Assembly (NCBI RefSeq): GCF_000262345.1 | Contig: NZ_AJTQ01000334.1 | Location: 1-41,472 of the forward strand | Direction of reading: 5' to 3' | Source of the DNA: Streptomyces xiaopingdaonensis | Lineage (GTDB): Bacteria; Actinomycetota; Actinomycetes; Streptomycetales; Streptomycetaceae | Length of the DNA stretch: 41,472 bases | Shown here: positions 1 through 8,295 of the stretch, in pieces | Position numbering within the stretch: the stretch's first letter is position 1 | Layout: each line of letters opens with the position of its first letter | Notes under the pieces: generated by a model | What the model was told of the DNA's origin: nothing | Database searches by the model: none | Seen by the model: the letters and a program-made list of their open reading frames with translations, nothing else | Translations under genes and position numbers: made by a program

Positions 1-1721
1 CCCAGCCCCACTGGAAGACCGCGACGACCACCCCGAACGAGGCGGCGACGGCGGCGACGTTCATCACCGCGGCCTTGAGCGGTACGGCGAGGCTGCGGAA
101 CGCCAGCATCAGCAGCAGGCAGCCCAGTCCGATCACGACGCCGCCGAAGAGCGGCAGCTTGCCCGTCACCACCTCGGCGAAGTCGTCGTTGCCCGCCGTG
201 AGTCCGGCGACGTTCACCTCGGGCGCCGCGTCGCCGAGAGCGTCGGGCAGGACGTCGTCCCGCAGCTCCGCCACGAGCCGGGAGGTCGCCGCCGACTGCG
301 GCGAGGTCTCCGGCACCACCGTGATCACGCCCGTGGTGCCGCTGCCGTCGAACTCCGGACCGCTGACCCGTGCCACGCCCGGGGTCTCCCGCAGCGTCTC
401 GGGGAGTCCGTCGAAGGCGAGGCGGTCGCCGGAACCGTCGAGCTCGCCCACGAGGGTCAACGGGCCGTTGGTGCCGGGCCCGAAGCCGTCGGCGACGAGG
501 TCGTACGCCTGCCGCGTCGTGCTCTTCGCCGGGTGGTTGCCCTGGTCGGAGGTGCCGAGGTGGAGAGCGAGCGCGGGTACCGCGAGGACGGCCATCACCG
601 CCACGGCGAGGGCGGCGAGGAGCTTGGGGCGGCGCTCGACCAACCGCGACCACCGCACCGCGAAACCCGTCGGCACGTCGGGCTGCGGACCGCGCTCCGC
701 GAGGCGGCGGCGCTCCCTGCGACTGAGCGCGCGGGTGCCTATGAGCCCGAGCAGCGACGGCAGCAGCGTGACGGAGGCGGCGACGGCGAGGACGACCGTC
801 AGCGAGGCCGCGAGCGCGACACCGTTGAGGAAACCGAGCCGGAGGATGAGCATCCCGAGGAGCGCGACGCAGACGGTGGCGCCGGCGAAGACGACCGCGC
901 GCCCCGAGGAGGCGACCGCCTTCGCGGCGGCCTCGTGCACCGGGAGCCCGGCACGGAGCCCGCGGCGGTGCCGCGTGACGATGAAAAGGGCGTAGTCGAT
1001 GCCGACGCCGAGGCCGATGAGCGTGCCGAGCATCGGCGCGAAGTCGGCGAGCTGGAGCAGGTGGCTGAGGAGTCCGGTCGCCGAGGCCGCGGTGCCGACC
1101 CCGACCACCGCCGTGACGAGCGGCAGCGCCGTCGCGGCGAGCGAGCCGAAGGCGAGGAAGAGGACGACCCCCGCGACGCCGAGCCCGACGGCCTCCGCGG
1201 CCGTCGCCGACGGCGCCTGGAGGGTCCCCGAGCCCGGTCCGCCGACCTCGACCCGGAGCCCGTCCGACGACGCGGCCGTGGCCGTGTCGACGACCGCGCG
1301 TACGTCCCGCTCCTCCAGCTCGTCGTAGGCGGCCTCGTAGCGCAGGTCCGCGTAAGCCGTGCGGCCGTCCTCGCTGATCTGCGCGCCGCCGGTCCCGGCA
1401 TACGGGCTCCGCACGGAGGCGACCCCGCTGTGGCCCCCGATCTCGTGGAGGACTTCCGTCATCCGCTGCTCGACGTCGGCGGCACGGACCGTCCCCGAGT
1501 CGGTGTGCCAGACGATCGTGTCGTAGTCGCCCGAGCGATCGGGGAACGCCTTCTCCATCTGGCGCGCGGCGGCGCCGGATTCGGTCCCGGGGACGTCGTA
1601 GTCCGCCGAGTAGGCCGAGCCGGCGAGCGAGGAGGCGGCGGCCGTCCCGGCGAGCGCCGCCAGCCAGAGCAGCAGGACGAGGACGCGGCGTCGCAGACAC
1701 CAGCGTGCGAGTGCGGTCACG
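1..1721 (-). CDS. MMPL-family RND transporter, C-terminus cut by window edge
   Basis: The visible 573 residues are the N-terminal part of an MMPL (mycobacterial membrane protein large) exporter, a proton-driven inner-membrane pump of the RND superfamily that moves lipids or hydrophobic drugs. After a basic N-terminus comes a first membrane helix (about residues 10-30), then an extracytoplasmic loop. A block of helices follows with the family motif 'GLGVGIDYALFIVTRHRRG', typical of MMPL helices 4 and 5. The segment running into position 1 contains 'FRSLAVPLKAA', which marks the second transmembrane half. Full members have about 700-750 residues, so roughly a quarter is missing. The start is GTG at 1721, preceded by a purine-rich GCAGGCGAG. 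An inverted repeat about 87 bases upstream may be its operator. The family is clear; the substrate cannot be read from sequence. Confidence 0.9.
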
Positions 1722-1807
1722 TGAGCTCGCCTGCTTCCCGGGTCGTGCGCCGAACCCTCCCGGGAGTGCCGTGCGCGGTGGTGCGGGCTGTGGCGTCAGC
1801 ATCGCAC

Positions 1808-1828
1808 CGGACAATGATCCTTTGTCCG
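1808..1828. promoter_or_regulatory. Inverted repeat upstream of the MMPL gene, operator candidate
   Basis: Perfect arms CGGACAA and TTGTCCG are separated by seven bases, in the only non-coding gap before the transporter. Exporters of this family are often controlled by TetR- or MarR-type repressors that bind such repeats. No such regulator lies directly beside it here, so the binding protein is unknown. Confidence 0.4.
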
Positions 1829-1885
1829 CTATGTGGGGATGGCCACACGACCGCGCTCGGCCCGCACACCGGGTGCCCCGGCAGG

Positions 1886-2320
1886 TCAGGGAGCGGTGCC
1901 GTCCGCGCGTCCCGACTCGGCACTGTTCCCCAGCTCGCACCAGACGGTCTTCCCGCAGCCCCCGTCCCCCGGCTCGAACCCCCAGCGGTCCGCCAGGTAT
2001 TGGACGAGGAACAGCCCCCGTCCGTGCTCCTCGTCCGACCCCGGGGTGCGGGGCAGCGGCACGCCGACCCCCGCGTCGCTGACGTCGATCCGCAGCACCC
2101 CGCCGCGCAGTCCGAGCCGTACCCCGACCGGCTGCTCGCGTTCCTCCGACGCCAGTACCGCGTTCCCCATCAGCTCGGAGAGGAGGAGCGCGGCGGTCTC
2201 CAACTGCTCCTTCGGGCTCCCCCACCCGCCGAGCACCTCCCGTAGCGCGGTCCGCGCCCTGGGGACACTGCGCGGGGTGCCGGGGAAGCGGTAGGTGATC
2301 TTGTACGGGGGTGCCGCCAC
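1886..2320 (-). CDS. ATP-binding protein, RsbW-like anti-sigma factor kinase fold
   Basis: A small HATPase_c_2 protein of about 144 residues, the fold of the serine kinase/anti-sigma factors RsbW and SpoIIAB. The N-box is seen in 'LLLSELMGNAV', the G1 box in 'DVSDAGVGVP' and the G2 box in 'GRGLFLVQYLADRWG'. Streptomycetes carry many of these, commonly beside an XRE/DUF5753 regulator and a DUF397 protein, as in the whiJ and abaA loci, and that arrangement is present here. I chose the GTG at 2320 because GGAG lies six bases upstream and the conserved domain begins just after it. A TTG at 2413 would add 31 residues without family character and would overlap the palindrome. The partner protein, and whether it acts as kinase or binding partner, are unknown. 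Confidence 0.8.
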   Translation of the reverse strand: MAAPPYKITYRFPGTPRSVPRARTALREVLGGWGSPKEQLETAALLLSELMGNAVLASEEREQPVGVRLGLRGGVLRIDVSDAGVGVPLPRTPGSDEEHGRGLFLVQYLADRWGFEPGDGGCGKTVWCELGNSAESGRADGTAP

Positions 2321-2409
2321 TTCGGTCTCCAGATGTACGCACGGGGCCAACCAGCCCCGTATGCAGGCCGGTTGAGACTCAAGGAAGATCAGCGTGGGCC
2401 TGAAACAAG

Positions 2410-2433
2410 GCAACTTGCAACGTTGCGTGTTGC
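2410..2433. promoter_or_regulatory. Nested palindrome in the divergent promoter region
   Basis: The ten-base palindrome GCAACGTTGC is flanked on each side by a two-base spacer and a further copy of GCAAC or GTTGC, giving two nested dyads. It sits in an unusually AT-rich divergent gap between the ATP-binding gene and the XRE regulator. It is the natural candidate for autoregulation by that regulator. Specific binding is inferred. Confidence 0.45.
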
Positions 2434-2505
2434 TTTGATTTATTTTTTCACCCTTACGAGGGAAGCAGTCCTCTCACCCCCTTTTCTTCTGCTACAAGAA
2501 GAGCT

Positions 2506-3390
2506 ATGAGTGCACGCACGAGCGCAGAGCGCCCCTCCACCGTCCTGGGGCGCCAACTCGGCGACGAACTCCGCCGATTGCGGGAAGCCGCCGGCCTGTC
2601 GACCACGGACGCAGCCGACGTGCTCGACTGCACCAAGGGCAAGGTCAGCCGCATGGAGAACGGCAAGGTACTCGTCAGGTCACCAGACGTGACGGCTCTC
2701 CTCAATGCCTACGGTGTTCATGAACCGAAGTCGCACAGAAAGCTCACCAATCTGGCACGCGCCGCCAACCACCGCCGACAGCACGGCTGGTGGAACCGGT
2801 ACGGTCCCGTGCTCGCCGACACCTACCGGGACTACGTCACGTTGGAAGCGGTCGCCGAGTCGGTCCGCACCTTTCAGGCCCAGTTGGTGCCCGGTCTCCT
2901 CCAGACGGAGAAGTACGTCCGCGCCGTCACCGTGGCCTCGCGCGCATGGCAGAGCGCCGATGAGGTCGATCAGTTCGTTTCGGTCCGCATGGCGCGGCAG
3001 AAGAGGCTCACGGACAGCCCGCCGCTGCACCTGTGCGCCGTCCTCTCCGAAGCCGTCCTGCTCCAACGGGTGGGCGGCCCGCGCGTGATGCGGGAGCAGT
3101 TGGCCGCCCTCACGGACGCCTCCGAACTCTCCAACGTGACGGTCCAGGTCCTCCCGTTCTCGCACGGGGCCCATGCCAGTATGTTCGGCCCGTACCTGAT
3201 ACTGGGCTTCCGGCAGGAGACGGCCATGGACGTCGTGTTGGCGGACAACCCGACCGGTGCCGTATGGCTGGAGCACGAACCCGAAGTCCGGCGCTACGGG
3301 GAGCTGTTCGACGCCGCGCGCACGGGCGCCCTGTCCTGCGTCGAGTCCCGCTCACTCATCCACCGCAGGGCCAAGGAGCACGAGAGATGA
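2506..3390 (+). CDS. XRE-family regulator with DUF5753 domain (WhiJ/Scr1 type)
   Basis: A 294-residue DNA-binding protein. A helix-turn-helix lies at about residues 17-70 ('LRRLREAAGLSTTDAADVL', then 'KGKVSRMENGK'), followed by the long DUF5753 domain to the C-terminus ('FQAQLVPGLLQTEKYVRAV' is its hallmark). This architecture is that of WhiJ-type regulators of development and antibiotic production in Streptomyces, also listed as the Scr1 antitoxin-like family. Its stop overlaps the start of the DUF397 gene by four bases (ATGA), so the two are translationally coupled. The divergent ATP-binding gene completes the usual trio. AAGAAGAG upstream of ATG 2506 serves as ribosome binding site. Its target is probably its own promoter region; the effector is unknown. 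Confidence 0.9.
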   Translation: MSARTSAERPSTVLGRQLGDELRRLREAAGLSTTDAADVLDCTKGKVSRMENGKVLVRSPDVTALLNAYGVHEPKSHRKLTNLARAANHRRQHGWWNRYGPVLADTYRDYVTLEAVAESVRTFQAQLVPGLLQTEKYVRAVTVASRAWQSADEVDQFVSVRMARQKRLTDSPPLHLCAVLSEAVLLQRVGGPRVMREQLAALTDASELSNVTVQVLPFSHGAHASMFGPYLILGFRQETAMDVVLADNPTGAVWLEHEPEVRRYGELFDAARTGALSCVESRSLIHRRAKEHER

Positions 3391-3587
3391 GCCGCCGAGA
3401 CGAGTCCTTGCCGCTTTCCGGGAGCGTGTGGCGAACCAGCACCCACAGCGGGGGCAACAACGAGTGCCTCCAAGTAGCCGACGCACACCACGAATTCCTC
3501 CCCGTCCGCGACAGCAAGTTCCCGGGAGGCCCGACCCTCGCCTTCCCCCGCGCCGCCTGGACGGCGTTCGTCGCCCACCTGCGGTAG
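3387..3587 (+). CDS. DUF397 small protein paired with the XRE regulator
   Basis: A 66-residue acidic protein with the DUF397 signature: 'WRTSTHSGGNNECLQVAD' near the start, then 'VRDSKFPGGPTLAFPRAAW' and an aromatic/hydrophobic end. DUF397 proteins almost always accompany DUF5753 regulators. In some studied pairs they act as the antagonist or toxin-like partner that modulates the regulator. The ATG lies inside the stop of the preceding gene (ATGA overlap), which supports co-translation and a stoichiometric interaction. No catalytic residues are evident. The family is certain; the molecular role is inferred from homologous pairs. Confidence 0.88.
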   Translation: MSRRDESLPLSGSVWRTSTHSGGNNECLQVADAHHEFLPVRDSKFPGGPTLAFPRAAWTAFVAHLR

Positions 3588-3669
3588 CCGAACTCCGCTG
3601 CCGTCCGCCCGAGTTGTGGCCCCCACCGCCTCTTCCGACCGCAAGTCGGCGCATTAAGCTGCGTCTTGA

Positions 3670-3694
3670 CCGATCACGGCAGGCACGTGATCGG
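3670..3694 (+). promoter_or_regulatory. Inverted repeat after a -10-like box, leader of the methyltransferase gene
   Basis: Arms CCGATCACG and CGTGATCGG are perfect over nine bases with a seven-base spacer. A -10-like TAAGCT lies just upstream (3655-3660), and a smaller repeat CCGAC/GTCGG (3635-3649) overlaps the spacer before it. The large repeat would lie at or just after the transcription start, so it could be an operator or an RNA hairpin in the leader. Confidence 0.4.
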
Positions 3695-3727
3695 ATTCCA
3701 CCTGCCCGCGCCGCCCGAGGAGCGCCC

Positions 3728-4522
3728 ATGGCCGACGAAGAGACGATCGACACCAGCAGGCCGCACTCGGCGCGGATGTACGACTACTACCTCGGCGGCA
3801 AGGACTGGTTCGAGGCCGACAAGCAGGCCGCCGAAGCGGCCATCGCGTTCTGGCCGCACGCCGCCGTCACCGCGCAGCAGAACCGGTACTTCATGCACCG
3901 GGCCACCCGGGTACTCGCCCGCGACTACGGCGTCCGGCAGTTCCTCGACCTCGGCACCGGCATCCCGACCAAGCCGAACCTGCACCAGATCGCGCAGGAG
4001 GTCGCCCCGGACTCGAAGGTCGTCTACCTCGACAACGACCCGCTCGTCCTCGAGTACGCGAGCGCCCTGCTGCGCAGCACCCCCGAAGGGCGCACCGCCT
4101 ACGTCGAGGCCGACGTGCGCGAGGTCTCGCTCGGCGAGAACCAGGAGGTGCACGAGGTGCTCGACTTCGAGCAGCCGATCGCTCTCTCCCTCATCGCCCT
4201 GACGCACTTCTTCCCCGACGACTGGGACCCGCACGCCATGGTGGAACGGTTCCTGGCGCCGCTGCCCTCGGGCAGCTTCCTCGTCCTCTCGCACGCGACG
4301 CCCGACTTCGAGCCGAAGATCGCCGAAAAGGTCCGGCAGCTCTATCTGCAGAGCGGGACGCCCGTGCAGTTCCGCGCGAAGGCGGAGATCGAGCGGTTCT
4401 TCGACGGCCTGGAGCTGGTCGAGCCCGGCGTGACCACCGTCCACCGCTGGCGCCCCGAGGAGCCCTCCGAGTACTCCGACTACCAGGTGTCGTTCTACGG
4501 CGGCGTCGCCCGCAAGCCCTGA
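3728..4522 (+). CDS. SAM-dependent methyltransferase, DUF574 (Methyltransf_19) family
   Basis: A 264-residue cytoplasmic protein of the actinobacterial DUF574 methyltransferase family. The opening 'RPHSARMYDYYLGGKDWFEAD' and the SAM-binding glycine loop 'FLDLGTGIPTKPN' (about residues 72-84) are diagnostic. 'VVYLDNDPLVL' supplies the acidic residue that binds the SAM ribose. The ATG at 3728 has GAGGAG just upstream. Streptomycetes carry dozens of paralogues, often next to XRE/DUF397 pairs as here. Their substrates are unknown, and some may not be enzymes. The gene ends before a strong hairpin shared with gatB on the other strand. It probably has its own promoter rather than reading through from the DUF397 gene 140 bases upstream. 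Confidence 0.88.
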   Translation: MADEETIDTSRPHSARMYDYYLGGKDWFEADKQAAEAAIAFWPHAAVTAQQNRYFMHRATRVLARDYGVRQFLDLGTGIPTKPNLHQIAQEVAPDSKVVYLDNDPLVLEYASALLRSTPEGRTAYVEADVREVSLGENQEVHEVLDFEQPIALSLIALTHFFPDDWDPHAMVERFLAPLPSGSFLVLSHATPDFEPKIAEKVRQLYLQSGTPVQFRAKAEIERFFDGLELVEPGVTTVHRWRPEEPSEYSDYQVSFYGGVARKP

Positions 4523-4533
4523 CACCCCCGGAC

Positions 4534-4575
4534 ACGCGGCGGGGCCCGCCGGCGAACCGGTGGACCCCGCCGCGT
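4534..4575. terminator. Bidirectional hairpin terminator between converging genes
   Basis: Outer arms ACGCGGCGGGG and CCCCGCCGCGT are perfect over eleven bases. The stem continues through one C/A mismatch into CCGCCGG/CCGGTGG with one G-U pair and a CGAA loop, giving about 18 pairs. It lies between the converging methyltransferase and gatB stops and should end both transcripts. There is no U-run, as is usual in streptomycetes. Confidence 0.85.
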
Positions 4576-4585
4576 GGTTGAACGC

Positions 4586-6094
4586 TCAGCCCTCGACGCC
4601 GAGCTTCTCCAGGATCAGCTCGCGCACGCGCGCGGCGTCCGCCTGCCCCCGGGTCGCCTTCATGACGGCACCGACGAGCGCACCGGCGGCCGCGACCTTC
4701 CCGCCCTTGATCTTCTCGGCGACGTCGGGGTTCCCGGCGATCGCCTCGTCGACCGCGGTGCCGAGGGCGCCCTCGTCGGAGACGACCTTGAGGCCGCGCT
4801 TCTCGACGACCTCGTCGGGGGTGCCCTCGCCCGCGAGGACGCCCTCGATCGTCTGCCGCGCGAGCTTGTCGTTGAGCGAGCCCTCCGCGACGAGCGCGCA
4901 GACCCGGGCGACCTGCTCCGGCGTGATCGGCAGCGCCTCCAGGTCGACGCCGTCCTCGTTGGCACGGCGGGCGAGTTCGCCCATCCACCACTTGCGGGCC
5001 TGGTCGGACGGCGCTCCGGCCTCGACGGTGGCCACGATCGGGCCGACGGCGCCCGCGTTGAGGACCGACTCCATCTCGTGCTCGCTGATCCCCCACTCCT
5101 CGCGGAGCCGGTTCCGCCGCTCGCGGGGCAGCTCGGGCAGGGTGCCGCGGAGCTCCTCCACCCACTCGCGCGGGGGCGCGACCGGGACGAGGTCGGGCTC
5201 GGGGAAGTAGCGGTAGTCCTCCGCCTCCTCCTTGACGCGGCCCGAGGTGGTGGAGCCGTCGTCCTCGTGGAAGTGGCGGGTCTCCTGGACGATCGTGCCG
5301 CCCGCGTCGAGGACCGCGGCGTGCCGCTGGATCTCGAAGCGGGCCGCGCGCTCCACGCTGCGCAGCGAGTTGACGTTCTTCGTCTCGCTGCGGGTGCCGA
5401 ACTTCTCCGCGCCGTGCGGCCGGAGCGACAGGTTGACGTCGCACCGCATCTGGCCCATCTCCATGCGGGCCTCGGAGACGCCGAGCGCCTTGATGAGCTC
5501 GCGCAGCTCGGCGACGTACGCCTTCGCGACCTCGGGGGCGCGGTCGCCGGCGCCGACGATCGGCTTGGTGACGATCTCGATGAGCGGGATGCCGGCGCGG
5601 TTGTAGTCGAGCAGCGAGTGCGAGGCGCCGTGGATGCGGCCCGTCGCGCCGCCGATGTGCGTCGACTTGCCCGTGTCCTCCTCCATGTGGGCGCGCTCGA
5701 TCTCGACGCGGAAGACCTCGCCGTCCTCGAGCTGTACGTCGAGGTAGCCGTCGAAGGCGATCGGCTCGTCGTACTGGGAGGTCTGGAAGTTCTTCGGCAT
5801 GTCCGGATAGAAGTAGTTCTTCCGGGCGAAGCGGCACCACTCGGCGATCTCGCAGTGGAGCGCGAGGCCGATGCGCACGGCCGAGCGCACCCCCTCGGCG
5901 TTGACGACCGGGAGGGCGCCGGGGAGGCCGAGGCAGGTGGGGCAGGTCTGGCTGTTCGCATCGGCGCCGAGGCCGGTGGAGCAGCCGCAGAACATCTTGG
6001 TCTCGGTGCCGAGCTCGACGTGGACCTCGAGGCCCATCACCGGCTCGTAGGACGCCAACGCGTCCTCGTAGGACACCAGTTCAGTGACGGTCAC
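4586..6094 (-). CDS. gatB: Aspartyl/glutamyl-tRNA amidotransferase subunit B
   Basis: A 502-residue GatB, the kinase/tRNA-binding subunit of GatCAB. It activates misacylated Glu-tRNA(Gln) (and Asp-tRNA(Asn)) with ATP and receives ammonia from GatA. The family opening '[23 protein letters not shown]' and the cysteines C36, C38, C51 and C54, a likely metal site, are visible. So are '[11 protein letters not shown]', '[16 protein letters not shown]' and '[13 protein letters not shown]' in the catalytic cradle. The C-terminal helical YqeY-like domain ends the protein. The start is GTG 6094 after AGAGG, 11 bases away. It is last in the gatC-gatA-small-gene-gatB run. Actinobacteria lacking glutaminyl-tRNA synthetase need this complex for translation. 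Full length, no oddity. Confidence 0.97.
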   Translation of the reverse strand: MTVTELVSYEDALASYEPVMGLEVHVELGTETKMFCGCSTGLGADANSQTCPTCLGLPGALPVVNAEGVRSAVRIGLALHCEIAEWCRFARKNYFYPDMPKNFQTSQYDEPIAFDGYLDVQLEDGEVFRVEIERAHMEEDTGKSTHIGGATGRIHGASHSLLDYNRAGIPLIEIVTKPIVGAGDRAPEVAKAYVAELRELIKALGVSEARMEMGQMRCDVNLSLRPHGAEKFGTRSETKNVNSLRSVERAARFEIQRHAAVLDAGGTIVQETRHFHEDDGSTTSGRVKEEAEDYRYFPEPDLVPVAPPREWVEELRGTLPELPRERRNRLREEWGISEHEMESVLNAGAVGPIVATVEAGAPSDQARKWWMGELARRANEDGVDLEALPITPEQVARVCALVAEGSLNDKLARQTIEGVLAGEGTPDEVVEKRGLKVVSDEGALGTAVDEAIAGNPDVAEKIKGGKVAAAGALVGAVMKATRGQADAARVRELILEKLGVEG

Positions 6095-6121
6095 GGAAAA
6101 CTAACCTCTCTTTTCCCCGCG

Positions 6122-6364
6122 TCAGTCCGCGAGGATGTCGTCGTCGCCCATCCGCCGCAGCTCGCGGACGAGGAGGGCGACACCCGTCACGATGGAGGCG
6201 CCGGACACCAGCGCGTCGACGAGCCTCAGGGTGTCCTGCTCGTGCCGAGCGTTCTTCGCTTGCTTGACCACGTTGACCGCACCGAAGAGCGTGGTCCCGA
6301 TGGACAGGTACGTGCCGGGCTTGGACTTCTTGAAGCCCTTGGCCTTCTCCAGCTTTCCGCTCAT
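6122..6364 (-). CDS. Small protein of unknown function inside the gat operon
   Basis: An 80-residue protein lying between gatA and gatB with gaps of 35 and 27 bases, so co-transcribed with them. It begins with a lysine-rich stretch ('GKLEKAKGFKKSKPGTYLS', residues 3-21), then 'IGTTLFGAVNVVKQAKNARHE', and a hydrophobic segment 'LVSGASIVTGVALLVREL' (about 52-69) before an acidic tail. The hydrophobic segment could be a single membrane helix or the core of a small helical bundle. I recall a hypothetical gene at the same place in other Streptomyces gat operons, which argues for a conserved role. No known domain is recognised. ATG 6364 was chosen because GGAACAGGAGA lies just upstream. Confidence 0.75.
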   Translation of the reverse strand: MSGKLEKAKGFKKSKPGTYLSIGTTLFGAVNVVKQAKNARHEQDTLRLVDALVSGASIVTGVALLVRELRRMGDDDILAD

Positions 6365-6399
6365 GGTGCTGTCTCCTGTTCCTCGGTCGTCCGTTGGCC

Positions 6400-7893
6400 T
6401 CACAGCGACGGTGCCTCGTCGAGCAGCTGATGGCCCCAACGTGCCTCGTAGGCGGCCTCGACCGCCGCACCGACACGATAGAGCCTCTCGTCCGCCATCG
6501 CCGGGGCGATGATCTGGAGCCCGACCGGCAGGCCGTCCTCCGGCGCGAGCCCGCACGGCAGCGACATCGCGGCGTTGCCCGCGAGGTTGACGGGGAGCGT
6601 GCAGACGTCGGCGAGGTACATCGCCATCGGGTCGTCGGCGCGCTCGCCGAGGGGGAACGCCGTCGTCGGGGTGGTCGGCGAGACGATGACGTCGACCTGC
6701 GCGAAAGCCCGTTCGAAGTCCTGGGTGATGAGGGTGCGGACCTTCTGCGCCGAGCCGTAGTACGCGTCGTAGTAGCCGGAGCTGAGCGCGTAGGTGCCGA
6801 GCATGACGCGGCGCTTCACCTCGTCGCCGAACCCGGCCTCGCGGGTGAGCGCGGTGACCTCCTCGGCCGAGTGCGTGCCGTCGTCGCCGACGCGCAGGCC
6901 GTAGCGCATCGCGTCGAAGCGGGCGAGGTTGGAGGAGCACTCGCTCGGCGCGATGAGGTAGTACGCGGCGAGCGCCTTGGTGAAGGACGGGCAGGAGAGC
7001 TCGACGACCTCCGCGCCCAACTCGCGCAGCAGCTCGACTGATTCGCCGAACCGCTGCATCACGCCGGCCTGGTACCCCTCGCCGCCGAACTCCTGCACCA
7101 CGCCCACGCGCAGGCCGCGCACCTCGCCGTTGCGGGCCGCCGCGACGACGTCGGGGACGGGTGCGTCGATGGAGGTGGAGTCGCGCTCGTCGTGGCCGGC
7201 GATCACCGAGTGGAGCAGGGCCGCGTCGAGGACGGTGCGGGCGCAGGGGCCGCCCTGGTCGAGCGAGGAGGAGAAGGCGACCATGCCGTAGCGCGAGACG
7301 CCGCCGTACGTCGGCTTGACGCCGACCGTGCCGGTGACGGCGGCGGGCTGGCGGATGGAGCCGCCCGTGTCGGTGCCGAGGGCGAGCGGGGCCTCGAAGG
7401 CGGCGAGCGCCGCGGAGGAGCCGCCGCCCGAGCCGCCGGGGATGCGGGTGAGGTCCCAGGGGTTGCCCGTCGGGCCGAAGGCGCTGTTCTCGGTGGACGA
7501 ACCCATCGCGAACTCGTCCATGTTGGTCTTGCCGAGGATGACGACGTCGGCTTCCTTCAGCTTGCGCGTCACCGTCGCGTCGTACGGCGGGATCCAGCCT
7601 TCGAGGATCTTGGACCCGACCGTCGTGGGGACGCCCTCGGTGGTGAAGATGTCCTTCAGCGCGAGCGGTACGCCGGCGAGCGGACCGAGCTTCTCGCCGG
7701 CCTCGCGCTTCGCGTCGACCTCGCGGGCCTTGGCGAGCGCGCCCTCGCGGTCGAGGTGGAGGAAGGCGTGGACCTTCTCGTCGACGGCCTCGATGCGGGC
7801 GAGGTGCGCCTCCGTCGCCTCGACGGCGGTGACCTCGCCTGCGGCGATCTTCTCCGCGAGCACGGCCGCGGAGAGTCTGGTCAGGTCGGTCAC
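6400..7893 (-). CDS. gatA: Glutamyl-tRNA(Gln) amidotransferase subunit A
   Basis: A 497-residue amidase-signature enzyme, the glutaminase subunit of GatCAB. It hydrolyses glutamine and channels ammonia to GatB. The Ser-cisSer-Lys triad is complete: K80 in 'LALKDIF', S155 in 'GGSGGGSS' and nucleophile S179 in '[12 protein letters not shown]'. The length and spacing match well-studied GatA proteins. The start is GTG 7893, overlapping the gatC stop by four bases (GTGA), which couples translation of the two subunits. The gene is followed closely by the small unknown gene and gatB. Confidence 0.97.
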   Translation of the reverse strand: MTDLTRLSAAVLAEKIAAGEVTAVEATEAHLARIEAVDEKVHAFLHLDREGALAKAREVDAKREAGEKLGPLAGVPLALKDIFTTEGVPTTVGSKILEGWIPPYDATVTRKLKEADVVILGKTNMDEFAMGSSTENSAFGPTGNPWDLTRIPGGSGGGSSAALAAFEAPLALGTDTGGSIRQPAAVTGTVGVKPTYGGVSRYGMVAFSSSLDQGGPCARTVLDAALLHSVIAGHDERDSTSIDAPVPDVVAAARNGEVRGLRVGVVQEFGGEGYQAGVMQRFGESVELLRELGAEVVELSCPSFTKALAAYYLIAPSECSSNLARFDAMRYGLRVGDDGTHSAEEVTALTREAGFGDEVKRRVMLGTYALSSGYYDAYYGSAQKVRTLITQDFERAFAQVDVIVSPTTPTTAFPLGERADDPMAMYLADVCTLPVNLAGNAAMSLPCGLAPEDGLPVGLQIIAPAMADERLYRVGAAVEAAYEARWGHQLLDEAPSL

Positions 7894-8189
7894 GATTCCT
7901 CCCCCAGGATCTGCGGCACCATGAATCGCTGCTGCTCGTGGGCGGGCGCACCGGAGAGCGCCTGCTGCGGGGTCAGCGAAGGACGGACGACGTCCTCGCG
8001 CATGACGTTGGTGAGCGGCAGCGGGTGGGAGGTGGGCGGAACGTCCTCGTCGGCGACATCGGAGACGGCGGCGACCGCGCCGATGATGTCGTCGAGCTGA
8101 CCGGCGAAGTGCTCCAGCTCTTCGTCCTTCAGCTCCAGGCGTGCCAGCCGGGCGAGGTGGGCGACCTCCTCGCGCGTGATGCCAGGCAT
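7890..8189 (-). CDS. gatC: Glutamyl-tRNA(Gln) amidotransferase subunit C
   Basis: A 99-residue GatC, the small subunit that wraps around GatA and GatB and stabilises the complex. '[17 protein letters not shown]' near the start and '[23 protein letters not shown]' in the middle are the family signatures. It is the first gene of the gat run. The start is ATG 8189 with AGAGGATCG upstream. A TAGGAT hexamer on the minus strand (8230-8235) is a possible -10 box about 40 bases upstream; no convincing -35 accompanies it. The upstream rmdB gene points the same way, so some read-through is possible. Confidence 0.95.
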   Translation of the reverse strand: MPGITREEVAHLARLARLELKDEELEHFAGQLDDIIGAVAAVSDVADEDVPPTSHPLPLTNVMREDVVRPSLTPQQALSGAPAHEQQRFMVPQILGEES

Positions 8190-8262
8190 GCAGCGATCCT
8201 CTGGGGTGAGTGTTGGATTTTCCGCCCCAATCCTATGGGTCTCGCGGGGTGGTCCGCGCCGG

Positions 8263-8278
8263 GCGGGTGCACACCCGC
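8263..8278 (-). terminator. Short hairpin after rmdB, weak terminator candidate
   Basis: GCGGGTG and CACCCGC are complementary over seven bases with only two bases between, so about five pairs would form in practice. It lies just downstream of the rmdB stop and before gatC. The stem is short and may not end transcription fully. Confidence 0.35.
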
Positions 8279-8295
8279 GAGCGGATCGCCCTCCG

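Noticed and set aside
4574..6430. 618-codon open frame opposite gatB
   Set aside because: It is the antisense shadow of gatB in very GC-rich DNA; its product is Leu/Ala/Arg/Asp-rich with no domain or ribosome binding site.
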